A DNA stretch of 64,000 bases from Nelumbo lutea (taxonomy: Eukaryota; Streptophyta; Magnoliopsida; Proteales; Nelumbonaceae): contig JAKGHH010000004.1 of NCBI GenBank assembly GCA_022828595.1, positions 55,206,422-55,270,421 on the forward strand. The letters run 5' to 3'. A model generated the notes under the pieces. The model was not told the DNA's origin, made no database searches, and worked only from the letters and a program-made list of their open reading frames with translations. Made by a program: the position numbers and the translations under genes. Positions 22,801 through 37,800 of the stretch are shown piece after piece. The number at the start of each line of letters is the position of its first letter. Within the stretch, counting starts at the first letter, position 1.

Positions 22801-25800
22801 AAAATTCAAAACAAAGCCATAATATAGGTATGGAAGTCCAGTAGATCAGTGAAGAAGTGTTACCTTTGGAACTGCTGCCTGAAAAATAAAATCTGTATAG
22901 GCATTAGAAGACATATTTGTAAAAGTAGCCTGGATAGATGTTGTTTGTGGGTTTCCAGGCTGCTTTGAGAAGTTGAACATTATCTTCAAGGAGCTACTCT
23001 GAAATGCAACTACAGAGGGATAAACTGGACCATCGTCTCCTGTTTAAACAAAGAAAAAAGGTATCACTATTTTGAACATAAAATTTCAGAGATTAACAGA
23101 AGTTGTTTTTTATTTAAGATTCTCTCAGAAAGAGATCAAGTCCTTGGAGTTTTGTTACCTGGGGTTGACAAATTAGGGGTCAATCCATCCAATAAATCCA
23201 TTACTGGGGAAGCTCCTGCAGAAGAAACTTGCGTGGGAAGTGGAGAAGAAAGTGATGATAGTCTCTCCAATGGCACAGCTGGTTTTTTGGTATCGGTACC
23301 AGAAGATAATATGTCAGCCGTTGATACGTTGTTCTGTACAGGAGGTGTTCCTATTGATAGAAGATCTAGCAGCATATCTGCGCCACTTGATGGAGCCTGG
23401 CTTGTGCCTTTACACAAAATGCTAAACAATGTCAAAATCAATGTATATATGCCTGGAAACTGACCTCATTGTAGGGAAAATTTGAAAAGAGAACTATGGA
23501 AATCTAGATAAAGCATAGAGAAATTGCCACTAATACTGCAAAAGGAATAAACTCAACCAACAATAACCAGTCCTTTCTGTAACAGATGAATACTCTGGAA
23601 AAAACAAAGTTGTGCCACACCAAGCATATAGACTTTATCCAAACCAATAAATAAAGGGCCTCCAACCAATACTCTGAATCATGTAAAAAGATATCTCAAC
23701 AAAAAGATGGTTAGGAAAACTTACAAGTCCCAGGTACAGATATGGACATGGACACAAATACAGGAAAAGGGATTTGGACTCTCCATTTCCTAAAATCTTA
23801 GACATGGATATGGGTATGTCTATCTCATTACTATGCTTATATCTATCTTTAAAGCTAAAGATCATTTTTTTTCAAGATTTTTGTCAAATTTAATTGAATT
23901 TCTAACATGTACAGGTCTTTTTATAGTATAATTTATTAAAATATACCATTTTACATATTTTAAAAGTATAAAGGCTATAAAGTATGTCTTGAAGCATCCA
24001 TGCAGTATCTGGGTATCATATCCAACACCAGTATGCTAGGCATTTATAGGTATCTGGGTATCATTGTTGAAAACCTGTTAAAAGAGCACAAACTTCCACT
24101 TTGTCAAGTCTGCAAATCCAATGGAATCATTAAATGCACAAAACACCACTTTTTACCAGCTTTTTATTTGCCTTCATTTGTTTGCATTAGGTTTAGATGA
24201 AACACAACTGGGAAATGGGCCCAAATCAATAACTGACCATTTCTCTGAAAATAAGTAAACTTTTCGTCCACATGAATTATTTTTAGTAAAATAGTGGTTC
24301 CGGGAGTAACATGTTACTGCCTAATCTAAATAAAATGGTGTTCAACTAATAACTGGAAAGCCAAACTGAATTTAAAAATTTACTTGACTCCCATTTTACA
24401 CAAACTGAGCCACAAGAAAAATATGGCATTTTGATAGTCCAAAACCATTTAACCAAATACAATGCATTGGAAGGATAACAATTGGTGAGTTGTGGACATA
24501 ATTTCTAAGTGATGCATCAAATATAAAACATCCAGAATGGAGTTTAACTAAAAGGAAAAGAAAATACAGAACTTATAACCATGTCTATTTCCTTTATTGG
24601 TAGTCTGTGCAGGGAAGCAATACGAGAAATGTTGTTTCCACTATTCTTACAGAAAATGGCATAAAATAATGTAGAAAATTACCTGATAATGATGGAAGTG
24701 CCAAATCTACACCAAGCAGGTCTTGAAGAAAATCACCACCAGAAGAGCTAGGTGCAGGGGTATCATCTGAACTTAGGTCAAGTAAATCGACAAGAGGAGC
24801 TGCAGCAGGTTTGGCAACTCCATTTGGAAGGTTAAGTGAAGCTCCCTTGGAGGTTGAAACAGTTGTCGGCAATGAACCAGCTCTCCTTCCACTATAAGTT
24901 GCTTCATCCAGAACCGGCATTCGTTCAACCAAAGAAGACCTGCACATATTCATTCAGCAGCTTCACTAGGCATTGAATTACAGCATCTCTCTTCTCAAGA
25001 AAAACAGAATTCATCAAATACTTGCCTGATATTCTGATGCTTCTCAATAATAGAATTAAATTCAATAGATCTTTGCTGCAATTCTAGTACAAGGTTTCCT
25101 TTATGCTGATTGATTATTTCCTTAATCCTCCTGCATACATTAAAGATTCATCATATGTGCAATGTAATTAAGGTGTATGGTAAAGACTGTACCAAGAGGA
25201 GGACATGGAAGGAATAATGATCAGTCGACTGATATTACAGCTGATAACACCCAATAATAAAGAGAACAAAGATCACATCTGGGAAAGAAAATAAAGATAC
25301 AGACCCCACCAACACTAAAGAAATGCATAAGATAAGAGTATGAAAATGCAAATTGTTTGGATGAACAATTTTAAACGTATACAGTGTAGGCAACTAATCT
25401 GGACACATATCACCTCATTCAGAGTATATTTTCAGTTCCCAGGCTTAAGGTTTGAAGGGACCAGGTTGTTTATGATTGCCTTGTTGACTTAAACCTTTTG
25501 TGTAGCTGAACATACCCCCTTATAACCAGTTAGCGTAAATTTTGTACAGTTTTCAGCTCATTTCTCTTAATATCAATACAACCAAGCTTTAGTGGACAGA
25601 GGCTCTTATTGGAGCCTAAATGGAAACTTCATGACAGGATACTCGCAATATGGCATAGATGCATATACATGAATATAATACATCTTTTTGCTTAAATGTT
25701 GTACATGTACAAGCATGTAACACCTGGAGTAGATTTACTCTGTCAACAAACAGCCATTATTTTACTTTCAGATATACTATAAACAAGTTATTTCATAGTA

Positions 25801-28800
25801 CAGGTATACGAGGTGGTGGAAGAGGAATACAGTTTCAAAGAGTTCCACTTGCAATTATTCACAAAATAAAAAATGCTGGAAAGAAAACACATCCCTTTTC
25901 TGATGAATAAGAAGGAATACAAATATTATTTATCCTAATTCTGAAAGTCATACAATGATTTCTCAAGAAAATTTAAATTACTAGTTTGAACAAAGACTTT
26001 ATAAGGGCATGTTCAGAACTATTGACTGCAGTATCTGGGTACTGATAGACTGATCATCTAGGGTAACTCGAGAACTGTTGTGAACTGGCTGAAGAAGGGA
26101 GAGAAGGGGTGACATGGCATCTGAGGAACGAATTCAGGCGATTTAAATGGCTCTCAAAGACACGACAATCTGGGTTAAATGGTTGAGGAGAACTGCAAAC
26201 AGCCTGGCAGATGGTCTAGCTAAGCAAGGGGTACTTTGGTAGACGAGTGAATAGATGCCAGTTACAATGGGTGGTTATTTTCCAGGAGAGTTGAATGCTA
26301 CATGTAATCTGGTAGTAAGACTAGCCTATGGGGGGTGTGGCACAAATTTATTTCATTGTCTATAATTCCTTCTACACATGTAAGATAATTTATATTTGCA
26401 TGGGAATGACTGGTAACTAATAGATGCAGTGTGCAACTGGGCATTGAGTGCGAAGAAAAACATGAAGGTCAGCGGGGGAAGCCTGGAAAGAGGGAGGGAA
26501 GGTCAGTTCCTGTGAGCAAAAAGATGGAAGAAAGTGTTGAAGGTGGAAGCGAAGACTTTCATCTTGGAAGAAATCTGGACTAGAAATGGACTCTCTCTAA
26601 AGATTGTAGAATTGAGGAAAGCTTCTTTGCTTCTCGAAGGAAGGGCGGTACCATGGTTCCAAGGAGTTCTCGATAGAGCTAAAATAACAGAAAAATCAAG
26701 GGAGTGGAGGTGCTGTCTATTGGAACAGAACAGGAGGTACGTGGCTGAAAGAAAAGAGAACAAGTACGGGAGGTTTTTGGGAGTGCAGGAACACTTTGGT
26801 GCGGGGCTGAAGCAGTTTACCTGTTTCCCTGAAGGAAGGGAGGCCTCGGGATGGGACCAGTTAGCAGAAACAATTCAGGAGTTTATGGCGGTAACTAATG
26901 AAAGGGAAAGTGCCCTAAAAGATGGTCAAAAAATTAAGGAACAATCTGAAGGGCAGTCAGGGAAAGTTTTCAGGGAGATCCCAGGAGAGGAAGAGATGGG
27001 GACGGAAAGTAAATTGCAGATTGATGCTGGACTAGGTTTGGTGAAATTGTAGGTGAACAAACCTAAAGAGGATTGGCAGCTTAAACTTGTCCTCTCAGTA
27101 AACAAGAAGGTAAAAGATTGGGAGAGACTAGGTGAAGAAGTCCGACAGATATTGAAGACTACAGAGGTGTTGCAGATTTCTCCCTTTGACGACCACAAGG
27201 CTGTAGTGTATTTTCAGGGGATTCCTCTGGATTTTGCTACTGTTTCGGCTGTAACAGAGCAAGGTGTGGTGGTGTTGGAGAAATGTACAGTTGGTAGAAC
27301 CCAAGGTCTTTGGAAGATGGAGGTATTCAGGAAAGTTGCGAAGCTATGTGGAGGCGAGATGGCTTCCTTTGATGCTTCCAACCTGAGTGCCGTGCAGATT
27401 AATGTAGCTGGAGCAAAGCCAGAGATTATCCCAAGGTCTTTGGATTTAACTTCAGATAATGTAGAACTCAGGGTTTGGATTGCAACTTCTACAGAAGCTA
27501 GATGGTGGAGATTGGGGAGGAGTGGGGAAGACGAAGATGACGTGGCCTCCAAGGTTCGAGTTCACACAGGGAAGGAAACTGTAAAAGCAAGGGATGGAAA
27601 AGCAGTACCCCAGTCTTCCACTTTAACTGGCAAATCAGAGGAACGGACTGGGACTTTTGCTCAGGTAGTAACGTCCAAAGGTGGAGAAAGTCTGTCAGAA
27701 GACTTTTTGAATTTGAACAAGTGTCCAAAGGTGGAGGACAGGTGGAGGTAGATTGGAACAGAAACCAGGTGGATTGTCATTTGATATGGCCCAGGCCTGC
27801 AGTCAGGGAACCAATACTAAACTTTTAAAAAGACTGGGTTAGGTTCAAAATTATTAGGATGGGCCAACGGTAGAAGTGAGGGGTACTGGTGGGCCCAGTC
27901 TTAAACTTAAAGTGGATGGGCCTGGAAATAAGACTCCAACAGCAAGTAAGCCCATAGATAAATCAGGTGACCACTTAAATAGGCACGTGAGGTGGAACAA
28001 GGTTCAAAAGCCTATGGACATTCGCTGTGGTATATCTTCGTCCTCTTCAGATTGGTCTGCAACTGGCTCGAAAGAAAAACGTTTGTCTGGTCCGACTTTA
28101 GCGTGGCAGCCAAGACTGGTCTCTTACTCCACTAGCCTAGATAAACCTAATCTGAGATATAATCGCACGAGGTTAGAAGAGGAGGATTCTGCTTCAGACT
28201 GGGTAAGTGTAGATGATGAGTCTCTGAAAGAGGAGTTGCATGTTGAAGAGTCCAGCTATGGTAGTATACAGAGTAAATGTCGTTCAAGGTTTGGGGAGGA
28301 AGATGACCCAGGATTAAAGTTACTGTTCGATGAAGAGGCTTGTACACTTCCAGGAGAGTTGGTTCGGCCTAGAAAGGAATTGGAAAGAAAGAAAACAGGC
28401 TCGGATGAGGAGAAAACCGAAACAGGGAGAAAAGGGGATTCAATCCTTTGTAAAGACCAGGGAATGAGTGCTTGTACGGTGTGTTGGCAATCTGGTTCCT
28501 CCAAGCAGAGCTATAAGCTGCCCGCTTCCCACTGCAATCAATCCAGATCTTGATTTCGAGGGTCCTATTCCCAGCGAAAGTCAAACAAAAGGGGTTCAGG
28601 CTATTCCAGCAACTGATATTGCGCCTTCTTCCTCACAAGGTTTGGATTGTTTTCAGGTTCAGTTTTTGGTTACTAACTCTGTTTCCCCAAGTCCTGTGTG
28701 TGTCTGGCCTACAGGTGATTCCAGCCCAGCTTTAAAGTCTGCCAATTCGTTTGAGTCGGGACAAGTGACAGAGGTAGTGGGGGAGATAAATTCAGAAGCA

Positions 28801-31800
28801 GAAGAAGAAGAAGGGGTCAGGTAAGAAACTAGAAAGAATTGAGAAGGTGGAAGAGTCTAGTAAGAAGGTAGGAGAGCTTTCTAAGAAGAGGAAGAAAAAG
28901 CTGGGTGAGGTGGAGAGGTTGAAGAGTGGGGTGGTTTATGATAAAGCGAGTGGGGTAAGGAAGGATAGAAAAAAGGAGTAAAGAGGGTGGTTTGGTTGGG
29001 GCTACCTGAATTGTTTGTCCATGAAGTTAATAAGCTGGAATGTAAGGCGAGTGATCAAAGACTTCTTGAGAAGAGAAAAGCCAGATGTGGTCTTAATACA
29101 AGAATCAAAATTGTCTGAGGTGGACGAGAAATGGGTGAGGAGCATTTGGTCAACAAGAAATTTGAGTTGGGCCTTTGCACAATCGTGGGGAGCTTCAGGG
29201 GAAATTATTACTTTATGGAGAAATGAAGACAGGGAGTGTGAAGAAGAATTAATTGGGAACTTCTCGGTGTCAATAAAATTGAAGAGAAAGGAAGATGGGT
29301 GGGCTTGGGTGCTAACTAATGTCTATGGTCCCACATCTTACTTGGTGTTTGGGTGGGGATTTCAACGTAATAAGATTCTTAAACGAATCCAATAACCCCA
29401 GTCATAGGATTACGTCTAGCATGAGGAAGTTTAATCTCTTTGTGGAGAATTTTGCATTGCGGGACCTCCCTCTTCAGCAAGCAAATTTTACCTGGTCAAA
29501 CTTCCAAGAAAACCCTACCTGTTGTCGATTGGATAGGTTCCTCTTTACAGTGGATTAAGAAGCTGAATGGGGGATTTTAGGTGTTACAGCATTGCCGAGA
29601 CCTATTTCAGATCATTGCCCAATCAGGTTGTCTCAAGAAAGACTAGATGGAGGCCCGTGCCCTTTTAGGTTTGAAAATATGTGGTTACTTCATCCAGAGT
29701 TTCTAGCTAAGGTAAAAGAATGGTGGAAAGTGGACCAAGTGGAATTTCGATGGAAGGGGTATAGGTTTTACAAGAAACTACAACTCCTGAAAGCTAGACT
29801 CAAGATTTGGAATAAAGAGGTTTTTGGTAGATTAGAGCAAAGGAAAGTGGAAATCGGTCAGAGAGTGTAGGAGCTAGATGGACTAGAAGCTGAAAGAAGG
29901 TTGGGGGAAGAGGGTAGGGTGGAAAGATGGAATTTGAAACAGGAACTGAAAGATCTTCTTAGGAAGGAGGAGATAAGTTGGAGGCAAGAATCCAGGTGCA
30001 AATGGCTAAAGGAAGGGGACATCAATACAAGGTTTTTTCATTCGTTGGCAAATGGGAGGAGAATGAAGAATTCTGTTTCAAAATTGGAGTGGGATGGGCA
30101 ATTGCTGACAAGGGAAGATGATATAGCTCAAGCTTTGGTTAATCACTTCAAATTAGTGTATGACAACCCAGGGAGACCGAGTGAGAGCTTAGAGGACTTG
30201 GAGTGGAGGGTGGAAGATAGTGTCTTATTGGAATCTTTGGAAAGAAGATTTGGGGCCCAAGAAGTGAGAAATGCGATCTTCTCCATGGGTCGAGCTAAAG
30301 CTCCTGAGCCTGATGGTTTTTCGATGGCCTTCTATCAAGATTGTTGGGAGATAATTAGAGAGGATTTGTTGGAGGTTTTTGAAGAGTTCTATGAGAGAGG
30401 CAAATTTAACTCGGGAGCAAATGCAACTTTTATTGCCTTGGTTCCTAAGAAGGACGCTCTCCAACCAAAGGATTTCAGACCTATAAGCCTGGTGGGAAGC
30501 ATGTATAAGATCATCTCTAAGGTCCTAGCGCTAAGATTAAAAAAGATCCTCCCGTCTCTAATCTCACCATATCAAGGGGCCTTTGTAGAAGGAAGACAAA
30601 CTGTGGATCAAATACTTATTGCCAATGAATGTGTTGAGGTGAAGAGGAGGAGAAAGGAAAAGGGGTTGGTTTGCAAATTGGATCTTGAAAAGGCATATGA
30701 CGTGGTGGACTGGGACTTTTTACTAGAGAGACTACAAGGGAGTCTTTTTTGGGCAATGCTGTAATGTTTGATGTTTATTGGATCAACCTTTTCTAATAAG
30801 GGTTGAATTCTGTATTTCAGGTTAATTTATCTCTAATGAAAGTTATCGTTTCTGATAAAAAAAAAAAGTATAACATCAGGAATAAAGAAGTAAAGAACAA
30901 CAAAGGAATGGAGAAAGGCAACTAAAAATTGCATGCACATCAAATCAAAGGAGCAACATCAACTAGAAACATTTATAGAAAGAATAGCATATTTCTGTAT
31001 CTCTAAACGAAGCACATAGATTCACACAAAAGGTTTTGAAGTTCTGTAAATATGTAATACTTCAAAAGGAAAACAGATAAAAAAGATGAAAGAGAAAGAA
31101 AAGCTCATTATATATATTCATTTAACAAAACTTACGCTGAGCAAGATGGAAAACGAGATGAGAGTTTTAAAAGAGCAACCAGACACATGGCACGAGTGGT
31201 GATATCTGATGTATGGCGCTTTATGGCAATCTCTACAACATCCACCGCATCAGATTCTGTTACCTGATATGGAAAACTCAAGTTGGTCCTACTCATTTTC
31301 AGAGAAATGCATACATTAAGGGACAAGTAGAAAAAGGACATAAAAATAGCCCACTGGAACAACATGCTCATGCAAGAAACTAGCACTCCTATGTTGCAAA
31401 TGATTGGATAAATTTTGCGATTCACAAATTAAACATTAAATAAATTCTAATATGATCAACCACATCAATTACAAGATGCACTCTACCATATGCTGTGCAT
31501 AAAGGTGACAGGTTGAAAAATAGAAACCCAAATTATTACATGTGTATATGTCATATTCACATGAACTTGAAACCAGTTGCTTAAACCATCATCCAATCTC
31601 TATTTTTGAGAGATTTTTACAAACAGAAATAATCTCATGATTTAAATTATAATTCACAATTTGATTAACCTTCTCTGTGATTTAAAATATGACTGCAATC
31701 AGAATATTTTCTCTACCTAACTTTGGTGAATTGATTGGTAATCTGGGCCAAGAAACGATGACATCATTGCCTTGGATAAATGCTACATGTGGAGTTTTTC

Positions 31801-34800
31801 TCATTTTTAGCTTGACACCATTGATGTAAAGGATTTTTAAGTGTCAAACAGTAAAGGACATGTGGAGCTTTCTTTGTCTTCATTTTGAAAATGAGTTGTC
31901 AACTTCTAGGGTTCCAACTCATTGCAATTCAAGAACGGCCAAATGTAGGCAGTGAGGAGAAGGTCACTACACTGGAGAACCATTGATGTTTTGTTTCTTT
32001 AGGGGAATAAGGGAAAAAAGTAAAATATGAGTTTTTTAGGGGGAAACAGTAAAGTCTCCAAGCATATTCAGAGGCATTTGCAATACAATTATAGGGTGGG
32101 CTTTGATTTAGAAAGAGTTTAAGGACATAAAGAGAATTGATATCAAGAATCAGTGGAATAAGATTGTGAAGCATCGACAATATACTTGACTGTATTTGTT
32201 GTAGATTCTTTGCTCCTAGGAAGTCATCTTGCTTGTATGAAGGATCTGTTTTCCAGTCTATTTAAAGATCTTTACTCATGCATATTAGTAAAGTTGCCTT
32301 TCTTTCCAATCAATAACAGAACTTTATTAGCAAATTAAAAAGAAACATATACAAGAAGAAATGGGAGAGGAAAACTCTCTTAACCCTCCCTCGAAAGAAA
32401 CAAACAACCTTCTTCATTAGCAACTTTCAATAATCCATTCTCCTCCTTTTACAACCAGCTTTGAGTCACCTTCAACCATCAGCTTTCTTATATTAAGTTC
32501 CTTAGCCCTTTTTATACCTTCCATTACTGTCATCACCTCAGCTCTAAGTGAATCACCTTCACCAATAGAGCCTGAGAAAAAAAGCAATAACTTTCCCTTC
32601 CTCAATCCTGAAAACTCCAATGCCTGACGGACCTGGGTTGCCTTCATTGCTTCCATTGAAATTCAGCTTAATGTAAACCACAAACTAGTAGAGACCAAAA
32701 GTGGTTAAGAACAGTTTAGAGGGGGGCTGAATTCGGCACCATTAAAATGGCATCTGGGTTTCTACCTTCATAGGAAATGAGAAACACCAGTCCTACCAAG
32801 TTATTTCTTGAAGGCCCAAGTTTGCCCTAGGAGGGAGGGGGTTGGTCCACTACAAAGCTCATAAACAATAAAATTAGGGAGAAGTATGCACTTACAGTAA
32901 TTGGATCCTCTTTGTCAAGCATCCCAATACCATTGACCAGCATTTCCCCATATTCCCCAATGCACCAAACCGCCACTCGAACAAGAATTTCCTGAGAAGA
33001 GAATTAAAATAAACCTCTCAAAGCAAATGTAAATGGAAAGAACGCCCTCTTGATCAGTAAAATGCTAAAATATCAATGAGAACATTATTGCTCATAAAAA
33101 AAAAAAAAAAAAAGATAGATAGACCAAACTCTTAGAGTCTGAGAGCCCGTTTGGCGCATCTTTTTGAGAAGATCTTGTAGCTCTGACAGTCAAAAGACGC
33201 ATTGAGCTTTTGACATAAGATCTGGGCAGCCCGAAGACAGTTTGGCAGATATACATCTTTCCGTACGTCTGCCCGCGTCTTTCCGCGCAAGATTAAAACG
33301 CGAAAGACGCGGGAAGCTTCATTTGAAGCTTCCCAAAATCAGCCTGAAATGGGCTTCTCGCGTCTTTTGGCAGCTAGATCTTCCGCGAGCCAAACGGGAA
33401 TAGACCGAAAATCGGTCTTCCCGGATTGTAAACAGCCAAAAGACAGCGCGAAAAGACGCGCCAAACAGGCCCTTAGTATATAAGCATTGCATGCATTTTA
33501 AATTTAAGTACCTGTTCACTTGATATTTGGAATGCCCTGTAAAGGGACCTTGCAGTATATCCATGGAGGTCAGATGCATTGCTTATCACAACTATAAGGC
33601 CATGCCATACTTCATCCTTCACAAAGTTTCCAGCCTAGAATCACAACAAGAATGAGTACAATTGCAACTGAATAACATACATCAGAATTAAAAGGAAAAT
33701 AACTAAAAGAGAAAACATTGGAGGCCGCTTGAAACAGTTATCAGATAAAGATAAATAAAATGATTATAGTGGTTGCTTCTTCAGGAAACGGTATCTTTCT
33801 TTTGAAATTAAAAATAGAAGCAGTGATTGTAAAACTAATCTTATTATTATAGACAAAAACAATAATACAAACACACTACTATTATAAAGCATGACTTTGT
33901 ACAGAAACCATATTTTCTGGTACATTAACTCAAGAGTAAAACAAAACAATAACTGAACTGAAAGTGTAACTGAAAATAATAAGAAGTCAAAAGGCTTATC
34001 CATAACCAAATGAAATGGTGTCTCACCAATCAACTGCAATGACTCAAGCTAATTGTCCATGTTTTGGCATTAATTTACATGATATAAAAATACAATAATG
34101 ACACAAGTAACTTAAATGATACAATGATACCAGTAACTTAATATAAAGAAACAGTAAGGACAGTAAAAGATTTTTGGGTTAGTATTTATCTTATGCCAGC
34201 AATTTTTTAGATAAAATCAAGACATTGTGCATAAGCTTTAACAAGCATATGAGATAAAAACAGATCTGCAGTTTCTTCTTTAGCATAGGGAGAAGTAAAA
34301 AATGGCCAATATTCTGTAGCAGCAAAGTGAAGTTGTGGCCAATATGTACGTGTTCATCATAAAAGGTCAACGGGGCAGCTCAAGATGACAAGATTTTTGT
34401 AACCCATGTTTAGGAAACCAAGCAAGATTGTCCAGTAGGACCAGATTAAAATAGAACCAGAAGTAAAACTGGTAAACCAGGGCTTGGCCCCTTTCTGCTT
34501 CAATGCCCAATCTGGTTTCCAAAACGTTGGTTGTAGCAATTCAGTAGTTATTTTATTGGAAGAGAAAACTATCAAATAATGGAAAACGGAATTGAATAGG
34601 CATGGACCAACTTTGTAACCTTATTGATGTGTATTAATTATTAAAGAATAGAAGTAATGTACATGAGAAATGTGCCAAACACCCCCATAAACATTAGGCT
34701 AGCTCATGCTACCTAACCCCATAATATATTCAAAATGTTACAATCATTTAACCATGATCCCCAAAACCAGTTGCCCCCTAGTATAGTTGATTTCTGATTG

Positions 34801-37800
34801 CTCCCTACTTCACCGAGGCATCTGCCCAGGTATATAGACCAATAAATACATTAGAGTAGGTCACCCCTTCAGATGAGTTTGAAGACCCCCTAACCCACCC
34901 AACAAAAGAAATACAAATTTAGACCGAAAGCATGTCTGCAGAAGCATTTGGTAATTTGATTGATGCTAGGACTGTCCTAAGGCATCTATTTGGCCAGTCA
35001 CTAGCTTCTAAACCATCTAAGAGGACCAATGCATGCCTTAAGCTTATTGCACCAGAAAATACAAATTGGTAAACACTTCTTAATGGCTTAGATGTTAGGG
35101 ACCAGCTAAAAAGAAGGGTTGTGAAGGCAGGGTTAGCATATCCCAGAGAGAAAAAACAAAGCCATATATACAAGTATTCTTTATACATATTCCACTCACA
35201 ACAAAATAAACACAATAGCCTGTCTGACACAGGAATATAAAGCTACCTAACAAGCTTCCAACATGCAGCCGAATTCACCTGATATAGTTCATTGCTTACC
35301 TCAATAAGGACCTTGAGCATCTGATCAATGTACCATACTTTCTCTGGGGAAAACCTGTGAAAACAAGGAAGAATTTCAAATAAGACCATATTATATTAAA
35401 AAAAAAAAACTATAAAAAACATTAACAGGAAAACATTGATATCATCACATGCAATGGCAACATAATTCCTTAGGTCACTGGACCTCCATGAACAGATCAA
35501 GCCGTATCCACTGTGCTAAGGAAATCTAGTACTTCTGACTTGTGAATATAGTAAGAAATGCTATGCTAGACCAATTACATTATTTTGTACACTGAACATA
35601 CATAAATTCTTAGAAATTATGACAACCACATATTCAAGAATAATAAAGCCAACAATCTATCAGCATCCATATTGTTTCCAGAATAAATATTGGTTGCCTC
35701 ACATCCATACTAGTAGCTAAACTGGATATCTAATTCAAATGGACACCCAAGTCAATACTTAGTGGTAGATAACCTGGAAAATAGAAGAGGAAATATCTTC
35801 ACAGTGATATAATTTGTTTTTGTATCAGTTCTATGTGGCGGGCACCTCTTTCTAGTTTAATGCTTTCATCTTTTCTAGTGAACACATTGTCTCATTATTG
35901 ACCGCGGAAAAAAGATAGTGCCCTTAGCATGTCCAACTATTTGAATACCATGGATTACTAGCTATATTGGTTCTCGTTAATTTTAAGGTCTAGAGGAGAA
36001 GTGGTGACAACCAGGGCCAGGTTCCATTCTTGTTAGAATGGTCTAGTCATGATAAATAAATAACTCATATAAATTATAAAGCATTATTATTACAACAAGA
36101 ACAAAACTAACAAGCCATCTTAAGTTTTCCAAGTCAATAGCAAAACTGAAACATATAGAACTACAAATATCTTCAACTTACTTTTCAACAATGGAGCAAA
36201 TTTTGGCAGTAAGGTCGCCCTTGAATTCCTGATCACTTACTTCCAGATAATCAATGAGTTCTTTTGTCAAGGGCTTCACATTGCTGTCATTCACTAAAAG
36301 AAAAACTAGCTCAAGAGCCCTCTTCTTAATGGAAGCATCTGAATCCTGTACAACCAAATAAACAAAGCCATAAGACTTTCTAGTTGTATATTGAATGTTT
36401 CAGTTTAAATAAACTCTGATGAAACATGGAATATCAGATTGGCATGGAACCATGGCAAATTCATATTCCTTTTGCAACATAAATCAATGATACAATGGTA
36501 TGCAAGATAAATTATTTCCTTGTTTTAGATGCATAATGATTTAGGAAAACATTAGAACATGAGATAGACATAAAAGATAAAGCCATATTTACAATACTTG
36601 CAACCAAGTATTGAATTTCTGAGGCAGTGTCTCTTTATGAATTAGGGTTTGGAAGATCATAAGTTGTACAATATGTTTTGGGTGCTAATCTAGGTAATTA
36701 TTTTTTGATAAACATGTAATATCCTCTGTGAAAAACAAAAGAAAAAAAGAAAAAAAGACTTTGATACCACCAATTGAAGGTTTTGTTAAACTGAATTTTG
36801 ATGGGAATAGCCAAGGTAATCCAAGCCCTTCTGGAATTGGAGGGGTGGTGAGAGATGGAGAAGGTAAACTCATAGCACCTTTTCTGGCCCTGCAGGTATG
36901 GAGGACTCTCTCAAAGCCGAACTGCTTGCTGCAATTCAAGGGGTGCAGATAGTTAGTTAGCTAAACTTCACAAATGTGGTGATTGAAGGGTACTTGAAAG
37001 TGGTGGTAGAATGGCTAAGGAATCCTGAGTCTATAATTTGGTGCTACAGGAGTGGAATGAAAAAATTTACTTGGCTAACCAGGAATATGAATTTAAGAAT
37101 GCAATGAGATGGCAGATGCTTTGGCTAAACAAGGGGTAAACAGGTCTATTTCATTCAGGGAACAGTTGTAATGTGTTTTTCTTTTGTGTGAGAGGTAGCA
37201 GCCTGTGCCTCTCTAAGGGATGATTGTAAAGATTTTACAAAAAGTTCTTTAATAAAACTCAATTTATTCATCAAAAAAAAGAAAAAGAAAAAAGACTTGT
37301 CATAATATTAAAGGAAGTGAACATACTAGAGTACTTCTTATAAAGTTGTCGGGTCTGGATTGTTATTTCGGTGGATTTACCCTTTCATTGTATTAACCAG
37401 CTTCGTAATTTAATATATTTCTGAATTTCTTGCTGATAAAAAAAAATACTACAGTACTTCTCTTCTTTTTTAGATAAGAATATTTTTGGCTATTAATTAG
37501 GAGTGCCTTTCCGGTCATTAGGTGACGGATCCAAATCACCACATATAGAATTTTATGATAACCAAACAGTTCATAGCTGGAATAACATATATTTTCCATT
37601 TACAATTCGCTCCCATGCCCAGCCACTCCCCAAACAAGACTCTGCATCTCTGCCTCATCACCCCAGTTTTTGCGAGACTGTTAGCCATGCCATTAGAAAT
37701 CCTACGGATCCACCTGAACGAGCAGTTCAGGCTACTGCCTATTGCCTTTGCTTTTCTAACAGGAAACTGGTTCAAGGAGTCTCTCCTCTTCTGTACACAG

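Larger units (their letters stand above)
26440..30869 (+). mobile_element. L1 LINE in intron 11, large internal deletion
   Basis: A plus-strand element, opposite to the host gene. It has an ORF1 region (26,534-28,824), an APE-type endonuclease (29,015-29,640), the N-terminal half of the reverse transcriptase (29,901-30,740), then directly the last codons of the polyprotein and 3' tail with poly-A (30,859-30,869). The palm catalytic motif, zinc-binding and most of RNase H are missing. The 5' limit is approximate and no target duplication was identified. Confidence 0.85.

Noticed and set aside
23152..23463. Open frame of 103 codons on the plus strand
   Set aside because: It is the antisense shadow of gamma-adaptin exon 14, whose minus-strand protein matches the conserved hinge and joins in phase to neighbours.
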